Source of the DNA: Mesorhizobium sp. Root102
GTDB taxonomy: Bacteria > Pseudomonadota > Alphaproteobacteria > Rhizobiales > Rhizobiaceae
DNA: 64,000 bases
Direction of reading: 5' to 3'
Assembly: GCF_001425625.1 (NCBI RefSeq)
Contig: NZ_LMCP01000045.1
Span: 854-64,853, forward strand
Shown piece after piece: positions 26,288-34,043 of the stretch. The translations under genes were made by a program, and so were the position numbers. Numbering within the stretch: position 1 is the first letter of the stretch; each line of letters begins with the position of its first letter. The notes beneath the pieces were generated by a model. That model was not told the DNA's origin. It saw nothing but the letters and a program-made list of their open reading frames with translations, and did not search any database.

Positions 26288-26831
26288 TGATGCCCCCAAA
26301 GGCTATGCAGATCAACAATCGAAGTCTGTCGCAAAATATCGACCACTTTCTTTATAACTATATTGGCAATTCCGACTTCCCCGCCCGCTCAGGGAAGAAT
26401 TTTTGCTGTAGGTAGTGTCACCCATACTGAGCCTATAGCGTTGCCGATTTCCCATGGCAAGTGGAGCCATGTCTACCCTTCCCGATCACTGATGCACGGC
26501 TCCGCAAATTTGAGGCAGAGCTTGCCTTTCGGCGAGCGCGATCGACGAGGAAGCGAGACAGAACGCGCAGGAAAGCGGCTTGTGCTGCCGGTGATGTATT
26601 TGAGCAACAGATTGATTACTTGGCAATCATCAAATGCTCCCTAGTTGACTCGATTCGCGCAATAGACGACCAACAGTTCTTGGGCGGCTAGTGTTGTTTG
26701 AAGGGGGTGTTTGTCGCAGCAGCGTTAGCTCTGCTCTGCGTCAAATACCGCCCTCGATCACCCGGGTGGGCAGTACGACAACGGCCAGGTTTCGCCAACG
26801 GCAAGAAACCGGCCAGGCAGGCCCAGCGATC
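26288..26831. other. Intergenic region, possibly with one small gene
   Basis: No convincing gene is seen. A plus-strand frame from GTG 26461 to 26691 (76 residues, with a plausible helical end FEQQIDYLAIIKCSLVDSIR) is the best candidate but has no clear ribosome site. The glycosyltransferase frame downstream is also open from 26691 but lacks conserved residues before 26832. Confidence 0.4.
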
Positions 26832-27797
26832 ATGCTCCATCTGTTCAATGGTTTTCAGGATCCTTTTGGCGGCAGTGACCTCGAAGCCCTGGAACTATAC
26901 CGGCTGTTGAGCGTCGACTCCGAGGTGCGTCTGTGGGCAACCTCCTCCAGAGTGTCCGGCGAGTTGATGCGGCATTTCCCGATTCGCCGCATCTCACTGC
27001 CAAAGTGGCATGTGCCGGACGGCGGTATTTACGTCTTCCTTGGCGCGCATTGGCGCAACAAAATATGGCCTTACCTGATCCCGCGGCCGCGCCGGCTGAT
27101 CTACGTCTTCAATACCTTTCACCCGAAAGTCATCGCGCTGACGACACGCATGCCACGCATGCTGAACTGGCCCAACACCGAACTGGTGCTGATTTCCGAT
27201 TTTCAAAAACGCATGCTGGGGGTCGATGGCATCGTGCATCCGTCGCCAATCGACATCGAACGTTTCTCGCAACGGCGGGCGAGGCCGGATGGTCCGTTCA
27301 CGGTGGGTCGGCTGAGCCGCGATGCGCCAGACAAGCATCATGCTGACGATGTGCCGCTCTACGAGGCATTGCTGGCGGACGGCGCCGCGGTGCGGATTCA
27401 GGGCGGGATGCCGCTCAAGGACAGGCTCGCGCCGCATTCGCGACTGGAACTCCTGCCGCAGGGGCAGTTTGCGGCTGAAGAGTTCCTGCAGACGCTCGAC
27501 GCGTTCTACTATCGCACCGGCTCGAATGTGGTGGAGACGTTCGGCCGGGTGGTGTTCGAGGCGATGGCCTGCGGCTTGCCCGTGGTCTGCCATTCGCAGG
27601 GCGGCTATGCCGACCATATCAGGCATGGCGAAAACGGTTTCCTGTTCGAAACGACTGACCAAGCGGCACGGATTCTGGCCGCACTCAAAGCCGACCCAGC
27701 GTTAAGGGCGACGGTTGGCCTCAAGGCACGGCAGACGGTCGAGCAACTGTATTCGCCGCAGGCGCTACGACAGCGGCTGGATTTCTATCTGCGTTAG
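26832..27797 (+). CDS. Glycosyltransferase family 4-like protein
   Basis: A 321-residue GT-B protein from the ATG at 26832 (MLHLFNGFQDPFGGSDLEAL). Its C-terminal half has the GT4 donor-site pattern: VGRLSRDAPDKHH, then FYYRTGSNVVETFGRVVFEA with the E-x7-E motif, MACGLPVVCHSQGGYADHI and ENGFLF. The N-terminal acceptor half is shorter than in typical GT4 enzymes (about 375 residues). It probably adds a sugar to a surface polysaccharide. With the nearby GT25 gene it suggests an accessory glycan locus. Confidence 0.87.
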   Translation: MLHLFNGFQDPFGGSDLEALELYRLLSVDSEVRLWATSSRVSGELMRHFPIRRISLPKWHVPDGGIYVFLGAHWRNKIWPYLIPRPRRLIYVFNTFHPKVIALTTRMPRMLNWPNTELVLISDFQKRMLGVDGIVHPSPIDIERFSQRRARPDGPFTVGRLSRDAPDKHHADDVPLYEALLADGAAVRIQGGMPLKDRLAPHSRLELLPQGQFAAEEFLQTLDAFYYRTGSNVVETFGRVVFEAMACGLPVVCHSQGGYADHIRHGENGFLFETTDQAARILAALKADPALRATVGLKARQTVEQLYSPQALRQRLDFYLR

Positions 27798-27955
27798 CGG
27801 CACATCATCCCCTGGGCCGAGCGGACACCCGCGGCGCAACAACATGCCAGGCGTGTTTGTCATCGATCCCGACATCGCGCTAGAGCTGGCATGCAAACGA
27901 ACCAACGGGGCGGACGGGCAGCGGCGCGCCACGGACCGAGCAGGACTCCTTGACG

Positions 27956-29182
27956 ATGACATTGATGGGCGCGGCGGCACTGCTGATCCTGATCCTGACT
28001 TACGCCGGTGTCGCCATTGGCCGCATACCGGGCCTGCGCCTCGACCGGGCGGGGATCGCACTGCTCGGGGGCGCCGCCATGATCGCCGTCGGCGCGCTCA
28101 GCATGGAGGATGCCTACCGGGCAATCAATTTCGATACCATCACGCTGCTGCTCGGCATGATGATCGTGGTGGCGCATCTGAAAGTGTCAGGCGCCTTTCG
28201 CGGCCTGGGCGCCATGGCCATCGAGCACGCGCACGCGCCCTTCATGCTTTTGGTGATGGTGACGCTGCTGACCGGCGTGCTGTCGGCCTTCCTCGTCAAT
28301 GACGCCATCTGCCTTGTCATGGCGCCGATCGTCGTCCACGTCACCCGAATCATCAAGCGCAACCCGATCCCTTATCTGATCGCCACCGCCACCGCGTCGA
28401 ATTGCGGCAGCGTCGCCACCATCACCGGCAATCCGCAAAACATGGTCATCGGCGCGCTGTCGGGCATTTCCTATCCGGCCTTTTCGGCGGCGCTCGCTCC
28501 GGTCGCTCTGTTCGGCCTCGTCGCGGTCGTTGTCATCATCCGCGTCGTCTACCGGGCCGAATTCGCCCGCACGGTCCAACTGACGCCCGAGGTCTCGCGT
28601 GGCCGCATGCATAAGGGGCAGGTGCTGAAGGCGGTGGTGGTCTGCATCGGACTGGCAATCGCCTTCTTCGCCGGCGTGCCCGTTGCCAAGGCCGCACTCA
28701 TCGGCGGCGCCATCCTCCTGCTCACCCGCGCCATCAAGCCGGAGCGCATCTACCGCGAGATCGACGGCCCACTGCTGTTCATGTTCGCCGGTCTGTTCGT
28801 GGTCGTCGCCGGCGCCGAAAAGACGCTGCTGACATCAGACATGATCGCCTCGGCAAAGAACCTCGGGCTGGACGATGTCTGGCGGCTGTCCGGCTTCACC
28901 GCGGTGCTCTCCAACATCATGAGCAATGTCCCAGCCGTGCTGGCGCTCCGGCCTTTCATACCCGGCCTTGAAAACCCCGAGCGCGCCTGGCTGGTCGTCG
29001 CCATGAGCTCGACGCTGGCCGGCAATTTCACGCTGCTGGGTTCGGTCGCCAACCTGATCGTCGCCGAACAGGCACGGGCCGCCGGCACGCCGCTGTCATT
29101 CGGCGCCTTCTTCAAGGTCGGCCTGCCGTTGACGCTGATAACGCTGGCGGCCGGCACGGCATGGCTGGCGTTTGGGTTCTAG
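27956..29182 (+). CDS. SLC13/CitMHS-ArsB-type anion transporter
   Basis: A 408-residue membrane protein with about eleven hydrophobic segments. The hallmark re-entrant motif SNCGSVATITGNPQNMVIG (residues about 150-170) is shared by CitMHS, ArsB and NhaD-type ion transporters. A second, symmetric motif is STLAGNFTLLGSVANLIV near the C-terminus. It moves an organic or inorganic anion across the inner membrane; no arsenic genes lie nearby, so ArsB function is not supported. The start ATG at 27956 is two codons after a TTG. The stop codon abuts the IS5 transposase remnant. Confidence 0.87.
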   Translation: MTLMGAAALLILILTYAGVAIGRIPGLRLDRAGIALLGGAAMIAVGALSMEDAYRAINFDTITLLLGMMIVVAHLKVSGAFRGLGAMAIEHAHAPFMLLVMVTLLTGVLSAFLVNDAICLVMAPIVVHVTRIIKRNPIPYLIATATASNCGSVATITGNPQNMVIGALSGISYPAFSAALAPVALFGLVAVVVIIRVVYRAEFARTVQLTPEVSRGRMHKGQVLKAVVVCIGLAIAFFAGVPVAKAALIGGAILLLTRAIKPERIYREIDGPLLFMFAGLFVVVAGAEKTLLTSDMIASAKNLGLDDVWRLSGFTAVLSNIMSNVPAVLALRPFIPGLENPERAWLVVAMSSTLAGNFTLLGSVANLIVAEQARAAGTPLSFGAFFKVGLPLTLITLAAGTAWLAFGF

Positions 29183-29939
29183 GACGCGGACTCAATAAGG
29201 CGCAGCCATAGCCTGATTGACGCGAGCTGAACGAAGGCAAGGTAGTTGGCGGCGAGCCTGTCGTAGCGCGTCGCCACCCGACGACATTGTTTAATCCTGT
29301 TGAAGAACCGCTCGACCTGGTTGCGAGCGCGGTAGAGATAGGGGCTGAAGCAGATCGGATCGCTGCGATTGCTTTTCGGCGGGATGTTGGCCCAAGCGCC
29401 TTTCTTCATGGCAAGCTCTCTGATCCAGTCGGCGTCATAGCCACGGTCGGCAGCAGCATTGAACCGACTTTCAGACGAGACAGCAGTTTTCCCGCTAGCC
29501 GCACGTCGTGGGCCTCACCGGGGCTCAGCGCCAGCCGCACCGGCAGACCATTGCTATCGACCACCGCATGAATTTTGCTCGTCAAGCCGCCGCGTGACCT
29601 TCCCATCGATTGGCGCTGGTTTCGTGTGATGCAGGCTCCATGCTGATGCACGCGGACAATGGATGTGTCGATCATCTGGACAGCGGCATCGTGGGTGGCA
29701 GCAAGTGCGTCGACGATGCGGCCCCAGACACCAGCCCGCCGCCAGCGGACGAAACGGTTATAGCAGGTCGTGTAAGGGCCAAAGTGATCCGGCAGATCAC
29801 GCCAGGGTGCTCCTGATCGCAGGACCCAGAAGATACCATTGAGGACTCGTCGGTCGTTTACCCGAGGAACGCCACGCGGCTTGTTCGGCAGCATCGGCTT
29901 GATGGCAAGCCATTCATAGTCGGCGAGTTCGTAGCGCAT
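29179..29939 (-). pseudogene. IS5-family transposase, interrupted by a one-base deletion
   Basis: The N-terminal frame (from MRYELADYEWLAIKPMLPNK at 29939) encodes the DDE region with APWRDLP and MIDTSIVRVHQHG. It runs out of frame after GSMLL near 29451. The continuation ADRGYDADWIRELAMKKGAW, then YRARNQVERFFNRIKQCRR, is in the -1 frame down to 29179. At the junction CTGCTG is followed by CCGACC where GGCCGACC would be expected, so one G seems to be missing. Some IS5 relatives use programmed frameshifting, but no slippery run is visible here. The stop overlaps the transporter stop on the other strand. Confidence 0.85.
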
Positions 29940-29943
29940 GATT

Positions 29944-29980
29944 CGACCCCCAGTTTTGGGAATTTGAATCATGGGGGTCG
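29944..29980. repeat. Inverted repeat at the 5' end of the IS5-type element
   Basis: CGACCCCCA (29944-29952) and TGGGGGTCG (29972-29980) are perfect inverted copies with a 19-base spacer, directly before the transposase start. They may be part of the IS terminus or its promoter region. I could not pair either with a matching sequence at the other end beyond 29179. Confidence 0.5.
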
Positions 29981-30279
29981 GTCCAAGCGCAACGCTTCTG
30001 GCCCGCCTCCGGTCGGCGCTTTCGGGGCAAAGCGGACGTCAACCAGCCGACAACCCCCGCTGAATCCGTCGAAAATGACCCGCAACGGGCATCAATGGCC
30101 TTGACCCGGTGCGGCCTACCTCTGGTTTGATAGGGTTCTCTCAGGGGCGAGTCATTTGCGTCCAGCAACGACCTCTGGCGGTCGATCCGACGCGAGGCTA
30201 AAAATGGTGACGGTCCTATTGGAACTCCCCCCTTCGCGATAGGCAAGGCATCAGGCAACAAAAGAGAGGACCGAACCGT
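29981..30279. other. Intergenic stretch without a gene
   Basis: About 300 bases between the IS element and the monooxygenase gene with no credible frame. AGAGAGGA just before 30280 is the ribosome site of the next gene. Confidence 0.4.
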
Positions 30280-30582
30280 ATGATCAGCCTAATAAATGTC
30301 TTCACGGTAGATCCCGCCAACCAGGACCGGCTCCTCGATTTGCTTGCGCGCGCGACCGATGAATTCGTCAGCCGGGCACCTGGCTTTGTTTCCTCGACCC
30401 TTCATCGGAGCCTCGACGGCACGAAAGTGACCATGTATGCGCAGTGGCGCAGCGTGGAAGACTATGAGTCCATGCGCCAGGATCCTGGACCGCTACCCTT
30501 TCTCGAAGAGGCGCTCACGATCGCGAAATTTGAGCCGGGCATGTATGAGGTCGTGTGCACATTCTCGCCTATTGATAGGTAG
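30280..30582 (+). CDS. Antibiotic biosynthesis monooxygenase (ABM) domain protein
   Basis: A 100-residue single ABM-fold protein: MISLINVFTVDPANQDRLLD, GFVSSTLHRSLDGTKVTMYA and QWRSVEDYESMRQD, the typical beta-alpha-beta ferredoxin-like pattern. Members are small dimeric monooxygenases or heme/quinone-handling proteins. AGAGAGGA precedes the ATG. No neighbouring pathway hints at the substrate. Confidence 0.85.
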   Translation: MISLINVFTVDPANQDRLLDLLARATDEFVSRAPGFVSSTLHRSLDGTKVTMYAQWRSVEDYESMRQDPGPLPFLEEALTIAKFEPGMYEVVCTFSPIDR

Positions 30583-30726
30583 GCCTCGCCCCCGCGCGCG
30601 AATCCGGACTTCCGCTGTTGGCCCATCGCGACATATTGCGCTGCCGCACGAACTCGGCCGCTATAGGGGTAAAGCGGACATTGCGTTCGTCGCATCACGT
30701 CGCTGGGTTTATGGGTACACGGCCTA

Positions 30727-30774
30727 ATGCATGTCGCCCAAAAGTGGCCCCGGTTTTGGGGCGACGACATGCAT
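30727..30774. repeat. Palindromic intergenic repeat (rhizobial type)
   Basis: ATGCATGTCG at 30727 returns inverted as CGACATGCAT ending at 30774, with an inner complementary pair GCCCAAAA and TTTTGGGGC. The imperfect 48-base palindrome resembles elements scattered between genes in rhizobial genomes. It follows the 3' end of the TetR gene and could fold into a stable hairpin. Confidence 0.65.
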
Positions 30775-30789
30775 AAAAACCAAAGACTT

Positions 30790-31377
30790 TTAGACTTGGC
30801 TGCCTGAGGTCCGCGCCCGCACAAGCGTTGCGGCGGCGTGTCCTGCCGCCCCGATATAGTCGGGGTTGTGGTGGATCAGCATGCTCGAGAAGGCGCCGTC
30901 CATGAGCAGCACGATCTCGCGCGCCAGCATATGCGGCGCCGTGACGCCGCGGGCCGACAGTTCGGCGGCGAGCCATTTTTCGAAATTTGTCTTGTGCCGC
31001 GATCCGGCCATGACTGCCGGGTGTCCAGGCATCGAGGCAAGCTCCGCAGCCGTGCGCAGAAACCCGCATCCTTTCCATTTGGGATGGCGGGCGACACGCG
31101 CCAGATTGGTGAAAATCGCTTCGACCTTGCGGTCGGCACCACCTTCAGCGGCATCGAACCAGCCGGCCATCTGCTTCAGATTGGGCTGGTCACGGCCATC
31201 GAGATAGGCAGCGATCAGATCGTCCTTGCTCTTGAAGTGATAGTACAGCGTCCGCTTGGTCAGCCCGGCTTTTTCGGCGATGGCATCGACGCTGACGCGG
31301 CCAATCCCTTCGGCATAGAAGAGCTTCGTCGCGGCATCGACGATGCGTTTGCGGGTGGGGCTGGATGCTTCAGGCAT
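30790..31377 (-). CDS. TetR family transcriptional regulator
   Basis: A 195-residue regulator. The N-terminal helix-turn-helix is clear: RKRIVDAATKLFYAEGIGRV, then IAEKAGLTKRTLYYHFKSKD. The C-terminal part (about 70-195) is the TetR ligand domain. The frame is open much further upstream (to 31665), but that part overlaps the divergent gene; the ATG at 31377 gives a normal family length. It is divergent from an enoyl-CoA hydratase gene with a GTATA-N12-TATAC palindrome between them, so it probably represses that gene. Confidence 0.9.
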   Translation of the reverse strand: MPEASSPTRKRIVDAATKLFYAEGIGRVSVDAIAEKAGLTKRTLYYHFKSKDDLIAAYLDGRDQPNLKQMAGWFDAAEGGADRKVEAIFTNLARVARHPKWKGCGFLRTAAELASMPGHPAVMAGSRHKTNFEKWLAAELSARGVTAPHMLAREIVLLMDGAFSSMLIHHNPDYIGAAGHAAATLVRARTSGSQV

Positions 31378-31385
31378 GGCACCAA

Positions 31386-31407
31386 GTATACCGACTAGTG
31401 AATATAC
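31386..31407. promoter_or_regulatory. Candidate TetR operator GTATA-N12-TATAC
   Basis: A 22-base interrupted palindrome with a central ACTAGT (itself a palindrome) in the 84-base gap between the TetR and enoyl-CoA hydratase starts. It lies 8 bases from the TetR ATG, where an autoregulatory operator would be expected. Confidence 0.55.
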
Positions 31408-31461
31408 AAGCAATCGAAAACCTGATCCTTTCCGGTCAATGCACGTTGGAAAGGAAGCCAA

Positions 31462-32358
31462 ATGACCGATCTTGTCCTTAACGAGACCAGCGATGGGATT
31501 GCCATTCTCACCCTCAACCGGCCGGAGAAACTCAATGCGCTGAACTATGCCCTGATCGATCGCCTGCTTTCGGCCCTCGACGACATCGAAGTCGATGGAA
31601 GCGTCCGGGCGGTCATTCTTACCGGAGCAGGGGAGCGGGCGTTTTCGGCCGGTGGCGACATCCATGAATTCTCAGCCAGCGTGGCGCTTGGCGTCGATGT
31701 CGCGATGCGTGACTTCGTCATGCGCGGGCAGCGGCTGACGGCGAGGCTGGAGGCGTTTCGCAAACCCGTCATCGCCGCCGTCAACGGCATTGCCTTTGGT
31801 GGCGGCTGCGAAATCACCGAGGCCGTGCCGCTGGCCATCGCCAGCGACCGTGCTTTGTTCGCCAAGCCGGAAATCAATCTTGCAATGCCGCCGACCTTTG
31901 GCGGAACGCAGCGCTTGCCCAGGCTGGCGGGGCGCAAGCGGGCGCTGGAACTGCTTTTGACCGGCGACTGGTTTCCGCCGCCGCGGGCACTTGAGCTGGG
32001 TCTGGTCAACCAGGTGGTGCCGCATGGCGATTTGATGCCGGCCGCGATGGGCCTGGCCAGGCGTATCCTGCGGCACTCCGATCTGGCGATTGCCAGCATC
32101 CTCACGGCAGTGGCGCGCGGCCTCAACCAGAGCATCGCCGAAGGCTTGCTGGTCGAGGCCGAGCAGTTCGCCCGCATGGCCCCGACCGCCGATCTGCGCG
32201 AAGGGCTGGATGCCTGGATCGCACGCCGCGAGCCGGGCTATGACGGCTCATGGACGCATATCGCGCGTCCTGACGAGGCCAGGCGGGCCTCGTTGGCGCT
32301 GGATCAGGGCGCCACCACCAAACGGCCTTTCATGTTGGGGTGGAATCGGCAGAAATAG
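31462..32358 (+). CDS. Enoyl-CoA hydratase/isomerase (crotonase) family protein
   Basis: A 298-residue crotonase-fold enzyme: ILTLNRPEKLNALNYALIDR at the N-terminus, oxyanion-hole blocks FSAGGDIHEF and AFGGGCEITEAVPLAIASD, then FAKPEINLAMPPTFGGTQRL with a Glu in a catalytic position. It acts on acyl-CoA thioesters (hydration, isomerisation or hydrolysis). The length is about 35 residues greater than a basic hydratase because of a C-terminal extension. Its 3' end overlaps the convergent cupredoxin gene by 55 bases. Confidence 0.9.
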   Translation: MTDLVLNETSDGIAILTLNRPEKLNALNYALIDRLLSALDDIEVDGSVRAVILTGAGERAFSAGGDIHEFSASVALGVDVAMRDFVMRGQRLTARLEAFRKPVIAAVNGIAFGGGCEITEAVPLAIASDRALFAKPEINLAMPPTFGGTQRLPRLAGRKRALELLLTGDWFPPPRALELGLVNQVVPHGDLMPAAMGLARRILRHSDLAIASILTAVARGLNQSIAEGLLVEAEQFARMAPTADLREGLDAWIARREPGYDGSWTHIARPDEARRASLALDQGATTKRPFMLGWNRQK

Positions 32359-32612
32359 TCGACCGGTCCAGCGGCCTTCAATGTGAGGCTTGCGGATTGC
32401 TTCGGCGGGATCATTACCTCCCAGCCACCTTTCACGGTGGCCGTGTGGGCGAACACATCCTTGTTCACCCACTCGATCGTGTCTCCGACCTTCGCCTCGA
32501 CGGTAACTGGCGAGAACACCAGCCTGTCGATGGTGACCTGGATGGTTTCGGCCTGCGCCGGAACGATGCCGACGGCCAGCATAAAGGCAATCCAAAGATG
32601 GCGTTTCGGCAT
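32304..32612 (-). CDS. Cupredoxin (plastocyanin/azurin-like) exported copper protein
   Basis: A 102-residue protein. The signal peptide is residues 1-21 (MPKRHLWIAFMLAVGIVPAQ, cleavage after AQA). The mature part has the type-1 copper ligands in order: His in DVFAHTATV, then Cys, His and Met in YFCRFHPNM, close to the C-terminus. It is an electron carrier or copper-binding protein in the periplasm. It starts 11 bases after the DUF4142 gene on the same strand, so the two form an operon, probably under the ECF promoter at 33208-33237. Confidence 0.9.
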   Translation of the reverse strand: MPKRHLWIAFMLAVGIVPAQAETIQVTIDRLVFSPVTVEAKVGDTIEWVNKDVFAHTATVKGGWEVMIPPKQSASLTLKAAGPVDYFCRFHPNMKGRLVVAP

Positions 32613-32623
32613 GCTTCCGGTCC

Positions 32624-33148
32624 TTACTTCAGCATGCCGGCTACGTGTTCGGCATGCTGCTCATGGCCCTGGAATATCTTCAGGCCGGTTTCCAGCAGGC
32701 TCTTCAGTTCGGCATTCTGCGCCGACGGGATGAGCAGCGTCTCGAGCGCGCCGTTGACCTGCTTGTGGTAGGCCACCTCGTTGTCGACATAGGCCTTGTC
32801 GAAGGCAGCGCCGTCGAGCTTGGCAAGCTTGGCTCTCTCCCCGGCGGCGGCCTTGCTCAGCGCCTGGCTGGTGGCATTGTCTTCCGGTGTGACCTTGAGT
32901 TTCTTGACCAGGTCGAGCGCCTGCACGTTCACGGCCTCGTGGTCGCGCACCATGTCCTTGGCGAAATCCACGACCTCCTTGGTCTTCGATTTCTCGATCG
33001 CCAGCTTGGCCGTTTCAACGTCGATGACCCCGGCCGTATAGGCGATGTGGGCGATCTGCGGATCGGTCGGCTTGTCGGCGGCCTGTGCGAACGGGGCAGT
33101 GCCAAGCAGCAGCAGGGCGGCCAGGGCAGCAGTGTGTCGGATAGACAT
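32624..33148 (-). CDS. DUF4142 domain exported protein
   Basis: A 174-residue protein with a signal peptide (MSIRHTAALAALLLLGTAPF, cleavage near AQAAD) and a DUF4142 four-helix, ferritin-like bundle: IAHIAYTAGVIDVETAKLAI, FAKDMVRDHEAVNVQAL, and YVDNEVAYHKQVNGALETLL. The family is periplasmic and of unknown function, often found with stress sigma factors. Here it is first in an operon with a cupredoxin gene, preceded by an ECF-like promoter that matches the one in front of the sigma-factor gene. Confidence 0.9.
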   Translation of the reverse strand: MSIRHTAALAALLLLGTAPFAQAADKPTDPQIAHIAYTAGVIDVETAKLAIEKSKTKEVVDFAKDMVRDHEAVNVQALDLVKKLKVTPEDNATSQALSKAAAGERAKLAKLDGAAFDKAYVDNEVAYHKQVNGALETLLIPSAQNAELKSLLETGLKIFQGHEQHAEHVAGMLK

Positions 33149-33207
33149 GGCATCTCCTTCGTCCGGACGCTGAAATCGTTCCGGACAGTGTTTTTCGGTT
33201 GACGGTC

Positions 33208-33237
33208 ATTGGATGCTGGTCGGCGGCAAACGTTCCC
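33208..33237 (-). promoter_or_regulatory. Candidate ECF-sigma promoter for the DUF4142-cupredoxin operon
   Basis: Read on the minus strand: GGGAAC, sixteen bases after GGAAC, then CATCCAAT. The same layout, with shared bases in the spacer (TTTGCCG), occurs before the sigma-factor gene (33987-34016). It ends about 60 bases upstream of the ATG at 33148. Confidence 0.65.
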
Positions 33238-33264
33238 GTCAAAATCAACTGAATCCGTTGAGGG

Positions 33265-33939
33265 TCAGCTTTCCAGCCCGAGCCGCCGCATCACGGCGCT
33301 GGTCAGCCTTTCGCAACGTCGGCCGGCGAAGGGGAAGGCATCGAGCAGAACCGGCCCGATCTGGTCGTCCAGTGCCTTGCGCACCAGGGCGCGGGCGCGG
33401 TGCAGCCTCGTCTTGACGGTTTGCGGCCGCACGCCGAGAAGATCGGCGGTCTCTTCGATGCTCAGCCCCTCGATCACCCGCGCCACGAACACCGTCCGGT
33501 AGACATCGGGAAGGCTGTCGGTGGCCCGTTCGACCAGCTGGAGGATCTGCCGTTGCGCCATCGTCCGCTCCGGATCGTCGCTGGGGTTGAGAGGGAACCG
33601 GATGATCTCGGCTTGCGGATTTTCCGGCAGTGCCACCGTTCTGCGCCTTTTGCGCAGCCGGCCGAGCGCCTCGTTGATGACGATGCGCGACAGCCACGTG
33701 GCGAGCGAGGAGTCGCCGCGAAACGCATCGAGATGGGCGAAGGCCTTGACATAGGCCTCCTGGACGATGTCTTCGGCCTCGCTGTCATTGCGCACGACGC
33801 CGCGCGCGATCCGGTAGAGTCGCTGATTGTGTGTCTTGATGATGGTGCGGAAGGCATCGCCGTCGCGCGCCAGCGCCCGCCGCACGAGCTGCGTGTCGTC
33901 TGACGCGGCAGAAGGCAGGACCGTCAACACAACAGGCAT
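33265..33939 (-). CDS. ECF-type RNA polymerase sigma factor
   Basis: A 224-residue extracytoplasmic-function sigma factor. Region 2 covers about residues 25-95 (YRIARGVVRNDSEAEDIVQE, then FRGDSSLATWLSRIVINEAL). Region 4 covers about 130-185 (VIEGLSIEETADLLGVRPQT and VKTRLHRARALV). I used the ATG at 33939 with GAGGA 8-12 bases before it; a TTG at 33954 is possible. No anti-sigma gene is adjacent, which is unusual. A matching promoter is found in front of itself and of the DUF4142-cupredoxin operon, so positive autoregulation is likely. Confidence 0.92.
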   Translation of the reverse strand: MPVVLTVLPSAASDDTQLVRRALARDGDAFRTIIKTHNQRLYRIARGVVRNDSEAEDIVQEAYVKAFAHLDAFRGDSSLATWLSRIVINEALGRLRKRRRTVALPENPQAEIIRFPLNPSDDPERTMAQRQILQLVERATDSLPDVYRTVFVARVIEGLSIEETADLLGVRPQTVKTRLHRARALVRKALDDQIGPVLLDAFPFAGRRCERLTSAVMRRLGLES

Positions 33940-33986
33940 GGCCAGTTTCCTCAACCCGATCTGCGAATCGGAACCTCGATTGAGAG

Positions 33987-34016
33987 ATTGGACGCCGTTG
34001 CCGGCAAAAGGTTCCC
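33987..34016 (-). promoter_or_regulatory. Candidate autoregulated ECF-sigma promoter
   Basis: Minus strand GGGAAC, sixteen bases after GGAAC, then CGTCCAAT, ending about 48 bases upstream of the sigma-factor ATG. It shares -35, spacing, -10 and part of the spacer with the element at 33208-33237. Confidence 0.65.
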
Positions 34017-34043
34017 GAAGATTTTTCGCCGGTCCGGCGGCGG

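Noticed and set aside
26461..26691. 76-residue plus-strand frame before the GT4 gene
   Set aside because: GTG start without a ribosome site and an Arg-rich middle; kept only as a possibility in the gap note.
31378..31665. N-terminal extension of the TetR gene to 31665
   Set aside because: It would overlap the divergent crotonase gene by about 200 bases and make the protein about 100 residues longer than the family.
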